Origin: Halichondria panicea
Taxonomy: Eukaryota; Porifera; Demospongiae; Suberitida; Halichondriidae
Assembly (NCBI RefSeq): GCF_963675165.1
Contig: NC_087379.1
Location: forward strand, 4,093,442 to 4,157,441
Reading direction: 5' to 3'
DNA length: 64,000 bases
The notes under the pieces are model-generated. The model saw only the letters and a program-made list of their open reading frames with translations. It was not told where the DNA came from and searched no databases. Both the position numbers and the translations under genes were made by a program. Below are positions 44,378-54,271 of the stretch, piece after piece. How positions within the stretch are numbered: position 1 is the stretch's first letter; the number at the start of each line of letters is the position of its first letter.

Positions 44378-45219
44378 TAAATGGGGTTGGTCCTTACAAA
44401 ATAATCAGATCGATTGGCAGAGGACTGTATGGATTAGAACTTGTCGAAGACCCAACGAAGGTTGTGAGTCGAGTGAATGGTGTCCACCTCAAGCCATACC
44501 ACATTCCTGAGAATCAAGCTCTAGATTCAAGCTCCCCTAAGACCATCTCAAACAACGAGACACCACTAGACCTCACCGCACCCTTGTCAAGTCAGTCTCT
44601 TGCTAGCGCTGTGAGCAAGGAATTAAACACAACAAGTGTCCATGTTTCTGGAGTTACTTCAAGTACCCCAGTTAGAGAAGGAGGTTTTTTTGTTGACTTT
44701 AGCCTTGACGTGTCAGCAATTACAAACTCACCTCCTCCTGCTATTGCCAACTCCCCCACTTCTGCTACTGAAAACTCAACCATCACCTCGGCTGCAAACT
44801 CTACGGCAAATTACATACCCACTCCTGCAATTGGCAACTCACCCCCTCCTGCTATTGCCAACTCCCCCACTTCTGCTACTGAAAACTCAACAATCTTCCC
44901 TCATGATACTGCAACCTCACCCCCTCCTGCTATTGCCAACTCACCCACTTCTGCTACTGAAAAGTCAACAATCCTCCCTCATGATACTGCAACCTCACCC
45001 CCTCCTGCTATTGCCAACTCACTCACTTCTGCTAACTCACCTACCCCTGCCATTTATTGTTTGTGCCGACAGAGATGTGCTACAAAACGTTGTCCATGCA
45101 AGGGAAACAGAATTCCATGTGGGTTGAATTGCCACCCAGGAAGAAGTTGCGCGAACAATGTCCGGATAAACACTGGAAACACCTCTATTTATCGATCTTA
45201 CTTGCAACAATGTAGATGA
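44362..45219 (+). CDS. GPY/F module, repeat-rich linker and Cys-rich domain of element 1
   Basis: Continuation of the transposase in another frame. NGVGPYKIIRSIGRGLYGLE is the GPY/F motif found at the C-terminus of Gypsy/Ginger integrases. From about residue 125 an Ala/Pro/Ser/Thr-rich linker follows, with four near-identical units around PPPAIANSPTSATENSTI. At the end is a Cys-rich segment (YCLCRQRCATKRCPCKGNRI, then CGLNCHPGRSC) with a CXCX3CX4CXC pattern, probably zinc-binding. The frame is lost shortly before the Ulp1 part (about 45190-45235). Confidence 0.75.
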   Translation: MASWILNGVGPYKIIRSIGRGLYGLELVEDPTKVVSRVNGVHLKPYHIPENQALDSSSPKTISNNETPLDLTAPLSSQSLASAVSKELNTTSVHVSGVTSSTPVREGGFFVDFSLDVSAITNSPPPAIANSPTSATENSTITSAANSTANYIPTPAIGNSPPPAIANSPTSATENSTIFPHDTATSPPPAIANSPTSATEKSTILPHDTATSPPPAIANSLTSANSPTPAIYCLCRQRCATKRCPCKGNRIPCGLNCHPGRSCANNVRINTGNTSIYRSYLQQCR

Positions 45220-45988
45220 TGGCGCTCAACTTTTGGAGTATTGGGCGACAATTGGTGATGTAAGAATGACCAGTGGGGACAAGGCAGATCTCGGCCCTCA
45301 ATCTCACAGCTGGCTTAATGACAGACACATGACAGCTGCTCAGATTCTCCTTAAATGTGCTCATTCTGATGTCGCTGGTCTACAGGCACCAACACTACAG
45401 TGTACACGCACCTTTGAGGTCCATCAAGAGAAACAGTTCGTCCAAATCCTTAACTTATCAAAGAGTCACTGGATAACTATTTCTACTTTGAATTGCCAAC
45501 CTGGCACCGTCCATGTCTACGACAGTATGCAGCTTGGATTGAACTCTTCGTTGAAACGCATAGTTGCTGACCTTATGTTCTACAAAGGAAAGAAAATTAC
45601 TATTAAATATATGCATATTCAACAACAAAAGGGGGCCAGCGATTGTGGGCTGTTTGCTATTGCCACAGCAACAGCACTCTGTAACGGAATTGAGCCAAAC
45701 AAACTGCAATTCAATCAAAAGCTCATGAGACAACATCTAAAGAGAGCTATTGAGCAACAAAACCTTGGAGTTTTCCCAGCTATCCACGTGGCAAGAAAAC
45801 CAGCTGTAATAATGGTCGAGTATATGCGCATATACTGTACGTGTCGACATAAACGAAACAATCGTGCTATGATCGAGTGCACGAGCTGCGAGGAATGATT
45901 TCATACCGACTGTGTTAGAGCACCACCAAAAGCCATCAAGAATAACGAGCTCCCGTGGTTTTGTCAGGCATGCAAATCTACAAAATGA
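45203..45988 (+). pseudogene. Ulp1-like cysteine protease plus PHD finger of element 1
   Basis: A C48 (Ulp1/SENP-like) peptidase domain: WLNDRHM near the start, catalytic His in KSHWITIS, Asp in VYDSMQ, Gln and Cys in QQKGASDCGLFA. The family cleaves SUMO/ubiquitin-like modifiers or their own polyprotein; which applies here is unknown. A PHD finger follows (YCTCRHKRNNRAMIECTSCE...FHTDC...WFCQAC). Its conserved Trp codon is TGA (45896-45898), truncating the finger. Coding resumes in frame to TGA 45986-45988. Confidence 0.85.
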
Positions 45989-46470
45989 CGTATATCTGCA
46001 GTTTATCATGCATGAGACTTAACTTGTGTAGTACATTGTTCTATATAATATTATTGTATTCATGCTACAGTCTGTAGTATATATACAGGCTTGATCTAAT
46101 ATCACTATCTTGCATCCATTCTTCTAAACTGCTCTTGATGGGGCAGCACTGTCCGCTGTAGATGGTATATATGGGGGGGACAGTCCATGGCAATCTGATT
46201 GCCCTTGACAGTCCGGGGGGACCTTCCACGGCAATTGTAAGTTGCCGTAGACAGTCCGTGGGGACTACTTACAGCAAGGGGGGACCGTCTGCACCAGCAC
46301 TAATGGTCCCCCCGGACTGTCCATGGCAACTGACAATTGCCGTGGAAGGTCCCCCCGGACCGTCCACGGCAGAAAATGTTGCCGTAGACAATCCGGGGGG
46401 ACTCATTTACGGGGGGACCAGTTATCGTATGACAGTACTAATTAATTGGCCACAACACAATAATTGCTGA

Positions 46471-46560
46471 GTCATTAAAGATGGAGGAATTGTCTAGGTA
46501 AGAGAAATAGAGACTGAGAGGTCATCTGCCTCGTGGAAGCAATCGCAAATCTGAAGAAGC
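46471..46560 (+). repeat. Short repeat on the right side of the Ginger-like element
   Basis: Partner of 42215-42305 in direct orientation. It begins about 35 bp after the 4-bp target duplication. Confidence 0.7.
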
Positions 46561-47190
46561 GCTTTGTAATCCAGGTCAGGGGCGTACACAGGGTGGTGCT
46601 TAGGGTGCTCCAGCACCCCCATCCAGACTCTGGTGCTCCAGCACCCTATCCAGACTCAGAGAAGCTCAAGTAGATAGTTCAACCATCACTGGCTGGCTAG
46701 AAGGAAACTACACTTACTGCAGCTATCTACAGCTTAATAGTGATAGTTACAATAACTTTATACCAGTTAGATCTAGCTAGCTAGCTAAGCTGGCCTAAAA
46801 AACTTACTTTTTTTCGATGTTACTGGGATCCATGGGAACTAGTAAAGAGTGGGGAGGGGCTCAATAATAAGGCTAGGCAGCAGGAAGTGGTTTGCTGTAT
46901 CAGAACACTTGAGCTTGCTTCACAACATGCAGCACAACAAGGTTCTTGGATCCAGGTACATGAGGTACATGAATGTATCTAGTATAATTATATAATTAAG
47001 CCTACATGTGTCTATGTACAATAAATTAATAATAATCAATGTTTGCAATGTAAACTACAAAGTCTCTTTTCCTCAACATCAAGGTACTGGTGGTCATACT
47101 TTGTACGCTGCCTGTCACCTCCTGGTAAGCTGATCAATCTTTTAGTGGCCTAAAAAGAAAAGAATCAAGACTGTTGTCAGATCAAGCAAA
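46561..47190. other. Spacer between the two Ginger-like elements
   Basis: Contains a local duplication (GGTGCTCCAGCACCC and TATCCAGACTC twice, 46600-46665) that resembles the GTGCTTGAGCACCCC segment of the element at 60334. No gene. Confidence 0.45.
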
Positions 47191-47692
47191 GGAACTGTCA
47201 CTGGAAAAATGGTCCTGAAAAAACTGGTCCGGGGACCAATTTTTTCAATGAAAATTTCGGTCCGGGGACTGAAATTTTTAGAAAAAATTGGTCCCCCCCT
47301 GAAATAATCAGTCCGGCTAGACAAAAAGACGTCTCTGGACCAGGAGCGTATGTAGGGCAACCTAGGGTCCTCTCCACATCATATTATGACATACAGATAC
47401 GCACATACCCATGTACAGGGATGCAGTCACATAATATTCAGGAACTATATAGCAGCCTAGCTTGTCAGCCAGGTGTACTAGATAGAGCTGCAGCATGTGA
47501 ACCTTGAGGCCTCCACATTCTTAAGACTCAGTGTTTCAAAAGAAAGATCTATTAACGATTGACAGTTTTACAGCTTGATAAAATAATGTTACTACTACTA
47601 CGTATAATTATAATGCCGAAGTTCTGTCCGGGAATAGATACAGACGGTACGGGTGCATGGTTCATAGTTTATGGACGGTTAACAGTTACGTC

Positions 47693-48313
47693 TTAGACTG
47701 GTTTAGCACTGCACTGCATACAGTGCCAAACAGCTGATTTTTTGAATAAAGCGGCAGGAACATTCACACAGGTGTCGTAATGATACCACTCCTTGCATGT
47801 GCTGCATTCCACCCAGTTTTCCATAGTCGCCATCTCTGGCATTCTGCATAGGCAGTACACGGGGTATGTATCGATTGACACAATTGAGTCAGGAGCATGA
47901 CGATACTTCTTAATTGGAAAATGTAGTATTTGTTGCTTTTGAAAGCAAGAAAACAAGTGCTGCCTCATTTTATGTTGATTGTACTGGAAGCTTCCAGGTG
48001 AGTGGCCAAAAGCAAGAGCTGTTGCATTGGCTATAATAGCAAACAAGCCACAGTCACATCCTCCTGCCTGAATGTGTACGTTCATGAAGTTTAGAGTGAT
48101 TTCTTTGGCCTCCGTATGCAACAAAGTTGCAATCTGAGCTTTGACTCCCATGCTAACTGACCGATACATACTGTCATACACGTTAACCACTGGGTGAAGA
48201 GTGCCTATAGTAGAGACTGTGAGCCAATGGCCATGGTGATTGTTTACGACCTGTACGAACTCCCCACTTTCAACCTCGTATGAGAAGACAATACCTTTGA
48301 TAACATCCTGCAA
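47693..48313 (-). CDS. Ulp1-like protease plus PHD finger of element 2
   Basis: A 206-codon open frame. Protease motifs: His in HGHWLTVS, Asp in VYDSMY, Gln and Cys in IQAGGCDCGLFA. The PHD finger YCLCRMPEMATMENWVECST, CKEWYHYDTC, WHCMQC keeps all eight zinc ligands. Unlike in element 1, both domains are undamaged. The frame overlaps the end of the transposase frame by about 40 bp, across the deletion that removed the GPY/F and Cys-rich parts, so it is uncertain whether it is still expressed as a fusion. Confidence 0.85.
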   Translation of the reverse strand: MQDVIKGIVFSYEVESGEFVQVVNNHHGHWLTVSTIGTLHPVVNVYDSMYRSVSMGVKAQIATLLHTEAKEITLNFMNVHIQAGGCDCGLFAIIANATALAFGHSPGSFQYNQHKMRQHLFSCFQKQQILHFPIKKYRHAPDSIVSIDTYPVYCLCRMPEMATMENWVECSTCKEWYHYDTCVNVPAALFKKSAVWHCMQCSAKPV

Positions 48314-49857
48314 GCCAGGAACTGCTGGAAATGCTTGAGACTTCTACATCAATGGGAACAGTAGCTTGACGATTGAACATGAGTTCAAAAGGAGTAAACT
48401 TCGTTGAATTATGACGAGAGGTATTGTATGCGAAAACACATGTGTCCAGGTAGCTACTCCAGTCTTCACGCTTGTTGGACACAAACTTCACTAGCATGTT
48501 TTGCAACGTCTGATTGAAACGCTTGTCCAAGCCGTTAGTCTATAAAATAATATTATAGTTGAAAATACATTTTAAATATAGGATATATCAGGAGGATATG
48601 CACCTATATATCCTCTGCTATACCGTGATTACTTTGAGGCATAGCCAAGGGGTATATAACCACGGTATAGCAGAGAATATAATTATGGGTGCATATCCTC
48701 TGAGTACAAGTGTGATATATAGTTATAGTTTTAAAACTGTAGTGCATATACCTGAGGGTGGTAAGAAGTTGTAAGGCGACGCTGGATCCCAGGAGAGAAC
48801 AGAGACTAGTGTCTAAATCATTGTTGAATTCACGTCCTTGATCTGAGAGAATTACCCGAGGCAGACCCATTCTCATAAATACCTAAGAAGGAAAAGTGTG
48901 TGATCATTATTTATTGGCCGTGCGTGCATTGTGTATGTGTGTGGTATTCATACATAATTTATACCTTGAACAATGATGTTGCTACTGATGATGCACTCTT
49001 GCCAGGTGTAGGAATAGCTTCTACCCACTTGGTAAAGTAATCGCTCATGGTTAAGATGTAGCGGGAACCATTGTCAGTTGGAGAGAGAGGACCAACAAAA
49101 TCAATTCCTAGCATGTACCAAGGAAACTGCACACGGATGGGGTGAAGTTCGGGCCTGCCAGTAGTTAGCTTTTGATTAACTCGCTGGCAAACGTCACAAG
49201 TAGACACCTATAAAGTAGACACATAAATATTGAGGGAAGGTGTTCCTGTTTGAGACTAACTATAACTTTGTATACACGTAGGTGTAACAATAATACAGAA
49301 CCAAGTTGACATCCCAATAATTATAGATATTGACTATTATGTGCACTAAAATACAAGGACAGATGAGCAAATCTACTAACCATTTCTTTCACGTCCTTTA
49401 CCATGCCATGCCACATGTAACGCTCCTTAATTCGGGCAAGTGTGCGAGTCACCCCCATATGTCCAGATGTTTCATCAACATGGCAAGCGAACAGTATTTT
49501 CTTTCTCTCTCTTCGGTTGATAATGTATCGGATCAACACATCATCCTAAAATATCGAGAAGGCAATATATAGGAGCTATAATACCAGAAGAATCGAACAT
49601 AGGTGACGCGTTATATATACCTAGAGATGGCCACTCCTGTAATGATTGTAAATTACATTACAGATACACTAACTCACTCTGTCCTTTCTCTTGTGTTTGT
49701 ACATGAAGTCACCATTGTTCACTACAAACTGCTTGGCCTTTCTTCTGATGACCCTTTTTCTTCCCTCTTTACAGTCATTAGGGTATTTCTTGGTGGTGAC
49801 ATAGTGGAATACCTCTTCTATTAGCTCTTCCTCCCCTGTGTGTAGCTCAAGCTCCAT
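48280..49857 (-). pseudogene. Integrase-type transposase of element 2, catalytic Glu lost
   Basis: Exons on the minus strand: 49857-49678, 49545-49381, 49207-48965, 48882-48752, and 48539 to about 48280. H2C2 knuckle: CHVDETSGHMG and STCDVCQR. First catalytic Asp in GIDFVGPL, second in ILSDQGREF. In the third motif the sequence reads NGLDKRFNQTL where the family has NGLVERFNQ, so the catalytic Glu is Lys. A one-base shift near 48800-48830 also breaks the frame before the HPQ junction. Introns fall at the same three positions as in element 1. Transposase is therefore dead. Confidence 0.85.
48590..48702. repeat. Hairpin inside an intron of element 2
   Basis: AGGAGGATATGCACC...TCTGCTATACCGTG pairs with CACGGTATAGCAGA...GGTGCATATCCTCT around a loop of about 30 bp. 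It looks like a small element nested in the transposase intron between the second Asp and third (Glu) motifs. Confidence 0.7.
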
Positions 49858-50351
49858 AAGAATAACTGGAACAAACTTTTCAGCTGCATCAAAAGCTGTG
49901 CAAGTTGCGCAGCAACCAGGACTACTTTTTTCGAGGGCGGACCAACATTATCAGCTAAAATTGGTCCGGGGGACCGAAAATTTCAGTCCGGGGACTGAAA
50001 TTATCGGCGGACCAAAATTTTCATGACAGAACAAACGTTTATCATCACTTACACTTCTACATTTACACAGAGACTAGTCTACTAGACATGATTGCATTGA
50101 CATTTGACATACCTTAAGAAGAGTTGGCTGGAGTTTGCCATCCCAGGCAAATTGAGCTTCTGGTCAACCGTCATAAACATTCTTGACTTGCTGATGGCCG
50201 GCACTGCACTGTACTGTACTGTACTGTACACTGTCAATACTGTGCACCATCTAGAAAACAGTGGGCGTTGCCGACAAAAGGGGCGTGACCCCGGAAGTGG
50301 GCGTGGTTTAAATTTTGCTGCGCTTCGCGCGCAATGAGCACCCTCCATTGA

Positions 50352-50805
50352 TAGCCTCGATTCAAGGCCGATTAAAATACCGTATATGCTTGATCAGGAG
50401 CCGCGGCTACTAAATGTTTCATTTTGCTGGAAGAGGAGGCAATTCAAGAGGGGCCACTGTTCAAGAGCGGCGTTTATTAGCTCCAGATAATTTAGTTTGT
50501 CATCAAAAGTTGTTTTCACCTGCATAAACTTGAACTCTGCCATGAGAAAGTCTTTGTGAAGCACTAACAAGCTGCTACTCATAGCTACGTACATGTAGCT
50601 AGCTGCTAGTAATAATTTTTTTGGCTGCCACGTGTAGAAATGCTAGAGTCAAAGTTCACTGAGGCTACTATTTGAGAGCGGCTACTAAAATAATGTTTCA
50701 TTTTGCTAGCAAGGGAGGCTACTATTTGAGTGCGGCCTTTATACAAGAGCGGCCTCTGATCGAGCATATACGGTACGTATTTTAATCGGCCTGGAATCGA
50801 GGCTA
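50352..50805. mobile_element. 454-bp member of the palindromic family, 9-bp target duplication
   Basis: Terminal inverted repeats of about 60 bp begin TAGCCTCGATTCAAGGCCGA (left) and TAGCCTCGATTCCAGGCCGA (right, complement), then TTAAAATAC and CCGTATATGCT. CTCCATTGA stands on both sides (50343-50351 and 50806-50814), a perfect 9-bp duplication. The interior is non-coding and holds subrepeats of GAGCGGC and AATGTTTCATTTTGCT. Confidence 0.88.
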
Positions 50806-51317
50806 CTCCATTGACTGAATCCTAGGATCGCCCCTGATGCTAACAGCTTTTATGTTAGAGTTTGGAATGCGTAGGCATGCTGAGGCTTTTGCTCTGTCAG
50901 GCTCCGCCCAGCTAGTGATTGCCCACGTTCATTTTCACTCGTCTACCACTCGTCTACCGTCACGACTTAGCAAGGCATGCGCCGGCAGGCTCTCCTTTTT
51001 CTTTGTCTCTTCCTTCTTTCTTTCTTTGTTCCTCCAATTAGTTCCGTATTTTATCTTATTGAACTATGACAAAGAACAGAAAAAGGAGAGGCTGCGAAGG
51101 AGGCTAACAAAACACTACGATACCAGTAGATGTGTGTACACAAGATATAGCCTTTTAGATTGCTTGTTATAGATACTACTTTCTTTATCAATTCGTTGTT
51201 GCAAATTAAATAAAAATTATGCAAAGAAACTTTTCCCTTTCCTGTAACACTCTAATACTTTTGAGTGAAAGCAAAACATGGCGATAGGCATTAGCAAGCG
51301 CACGCTTGCAACACTCG

Positions 51318-54271
51318 TTATGCAGGAAAACAACAAGTATAATACATTATAATTATATACACAGTTAAACAACATACAGAACATAAGTCTTTACGTCGGA
51401 AGGATAAGGTTCCCAGTTTCTTCTTAGAGTCAATGATGAATTGTCCAGGTTAAGTAAGTATTGAGGATGCATAAAAGATGTGCTTAAAAATGAATCAATA
51501 AATACACACAACACTATTACACACTCGTGAACATCAGTACAGAAACTTTGACAGTAGGACACACAATATAACAGAAATAACAGTGGTCAGATATGTGCAG
51601 CATCCCATCCGACTGGCACCATTCAATCCACCAACTCTGCCAGGGATATTGATGTTAATGTCTCCAGGACCTCCATTAGTAGTAGGGTCAGTATTTCCGT
51701 TGTCTACATTGTCTACATTGTCTGGGCCGGTGCTGGGGTCTGCGAGAAGGAAACGGAAAAGGAAATGTTGAGTACACTGAGATCACATAAAAGTCACACT
51801 ACACACACCAACCGAGTAAAATACCAGCACACTGGAACCAGGCAACTACCAAAACTCGTCAAAGCCAACAATATACCAGTGAACTTATAGATTCAATATG
51901 AAATTAACTATCCTCTGAGTGTCAAGTTAGAACCCCTTGGATATAGAAGCGCTCAAAGAGAAAAGCGATGCACTAGCTGCCATGCATGCAGCACACACTA
52001 GCAACTAGGTAAGCAAACCACACCCATACCATCAGGAACCTCCATGGTTGAGGCTTCATTGTCTACATTAGGTGGATCTGTTGTGGGGTCTGTGTGTATA
52101 CAAGTCACTGTGAATTAGCTCAGTAATTTATTTTTAGTTGCGTGGTTTTAATTTTGTATTGAATGAGCACTGTGAACCACACAACTAATTAAAGATTGCA
52201 CTCTTCATTCCACACTTTATCCACCCCATTAAAGCACATATAATTATATATAGCTCTCTACCGGTTATAAGGTTGCACATACTGCCACTATACCGGTGAA
52301 AGAAACACCAAGAAACCTTGGTATCATGCAAACAAACATGGTTGCTGTACAACAACATTGTAAACGTACATAATTACCCAAACATACAGTCAAGCATGGC
52401 TGTCTAATAGTTACTAGTTACATGTACATAAATATTACTTCGACAAACTAACATAAAATTTACACAAAATTGTAGATGTACGTAATGTGTACCCAAACAG
52501 GTGACCACTCAACACACTCAATGTACAGTCAAACGTACAGCACTCAAGCAAAAGCAGTACTCACCATCGAGAATCTGCAGCTCCAGTATAAGACCAGCGG
52601 AGCACTGACCTCCAGATGTTTCATCAAATAAACCACCACCTACTACTTGTGTTGCGTTTAAAACAGAATAACCTGAGGAAAGATTACACGAATAGTTGAC
52701 AAGAGAATTGATAGCTACAATCTGAATATTGTCTGTGTACAAGACACGCGTTAGCTTGAGGAAAACATACATCTTGCAAGTTAGCACACAGTGACTATTG
52801 CAAGTTACACAATACCAACACAGCTGTGGACGGTGCAACAAGCATTGTAAAGCACCAAGGTCACATGACAAGGACAAAGACACACTGCCTGGCTACATTC
52901 AACTCGCAAAAGTGGTGTTCCCGATAGACATGCCACAACAAGTACCTACAAAACCATACTAGTAACCACATTCTTCCTTTGAAATTCCTGATTCAAAGGA
53001 TGGAGACAGCTTTGTCTTCATAGAAAGGTCAAAGCACTATAGTGAATAGCTGCAGGTGTAGGTTCCAGTAGCCTCGTTCCCAGGCCTTATTTTTTCTTAC
53101 TGTTGTCATTGTTCAATCATAATACCATAATAGAAGGCAGCAAAGATAGAAATGGGCGTACAGTTAAGAAAAAGTAAGGCCTGGTTTGGGAAATCGCGTG
53201 ATCCACAAGGATTTTCATAAACGTGGGCGATTTGTATCCCACAATCGTGACGTAAGGTATTCTCCCACGCATTCAGAGTTAATAAGACTATACTGAGACA
53301 TGTACGTACACTGCCAAGGTGGTTCCACTAAGCTACTGCAAGTCAGGGAACCAGCGTGGCCAGCTAAGCTATTAGTTTAGATCTAGCATTTAGAAAGACG
53401 GAATCTAAACACACGATCTAGATAGTAGATCTAGCTAGCTTGTATAAACAGCTTGCAAACTTCCAGTTCCAAGTCCACGTCCAGCTTGCTGCAGCCAAAG
53501 TTTTATTATAGGCAGTCCAACACCTCTAGCGCTACATGCCCACGCTCATTTTCACCCTTCTACCACCCTTCTACCCTCACGCGACTTCCCGATACAGGGT
53601 CTCCTTTTTCGTAACTCTACCTCTATTTTTTCTTTATTCCTCCAATTAATACCATATTTTATCTTATTGAATGACTAATGCAGTATTTGAACGATTGTGA
53701 TAAAGAACAGAAAAAGGAGAGCCTGTGTAGAGTCTAGGGTTCCAGTATTTACTAGAAGAACATAGTAGAGAGTCTACATCTGAGTCCATGAATTGGCACA
53801 AATCATTGTTGAAAACCTGTGCATGCATGGACTTAGCAAATATGTACACATTTGTTGGGTGCCAGAACACAAGCAATGTACCCACTCTAAAGTTATAATT
53901 TCACCATATTAGGAGTTTATGTGAATGTGTACACACAGGTGGGTTTATAGCAACCTTGTTCGATGATAAAATGAACAAACGACCTAATCAAATACGCCTT
54001 CTGAATTTGTTTGGGGTTTCATAACGGGCTGTACATTAGTGCTACAAACCCTTGTAGTAGATAGCAGGAGTGCACTCCTGTAGATAGTGATTACGGTTAG
54101 GCCCTTCAATCTCACTGCCTTAATACCCTATTCATGCAATCCTGCTAATATATACATTGTAACATGTATCAAACATTAGCTCCTATGGGAGAATAAATAA
54201 GATGCATGTGGAAACTCTGGTCTTAAAGTTAATATGTACGGTACGAATGGATCAAAAACTGATAGGGTGCT
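51318..54271 (-). repeat. Segmental duplication, copy B (partner 33779-36717)
   Basis: Direct copy of 33779-36717, about 2.95 kb. It contains exons 4-6 of the cupredoxin-like gene; its right edge lies about 300 bp from exon 3. Differences from copy A are single bases and indels of a few bases. Confidence 0.93.

Larger units (their letters stand above)
42709..46434 (+). mobile_element. Ginger1-like DNA transposon, element 1, with TIRs and 4-bp target duplication
   Basis: 3726 bp. The left end starts TGTAACGCCGTATATGGTCC; the complement of the right end starts TGTCATACGATAACTGGTCC. Both continue through TCCCCCCGGA to TCTACGGCA, so the imperfect terminal repeats reach about 56 bp. GTAC flanks both sides (42705-42708 and 46435-46438). 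The ends are filled with GGTCCCCCCGGAC-type subrepeats, especially at 46150-46430. It encodes an integrase-type transposase with introns and a GPY/F region, then a Cys-rich segment, Ulp1 and PHD. Four-base duplications, TGT ends and these accessory domains fit the Ginger1 group. Confidence 0.88.
47196..50028 (-). mobile_element. Ginger1-like DNA transposon, element 2, with 4-bp target duplication
   Basis: 2833 bp, opposite orientation to element 1. The ends are TGTCACTGGAAAAATGGTCC on the left and, as complement, TGTCATGAAAATTTTGGTCC on the right; both continue with GGTCCGGGGACC-type subrepeats. GAAC lies on both sides (47192-47195 and 50029-50032). It encodes the same domain order on the minus strand: H2C2, integrase core, Ulp1, PHD. 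The region between the core and Ulp1 (GPY/F, linker, Cys-rich part) is deleted. Confidence 0.88.

Noticed and set aside
44636-45127. Leu/Pro-rich repeat protein, 163 codons
   Set aside because: A frame shadow of the AIANSPTSATENST linker of the Ginger element.
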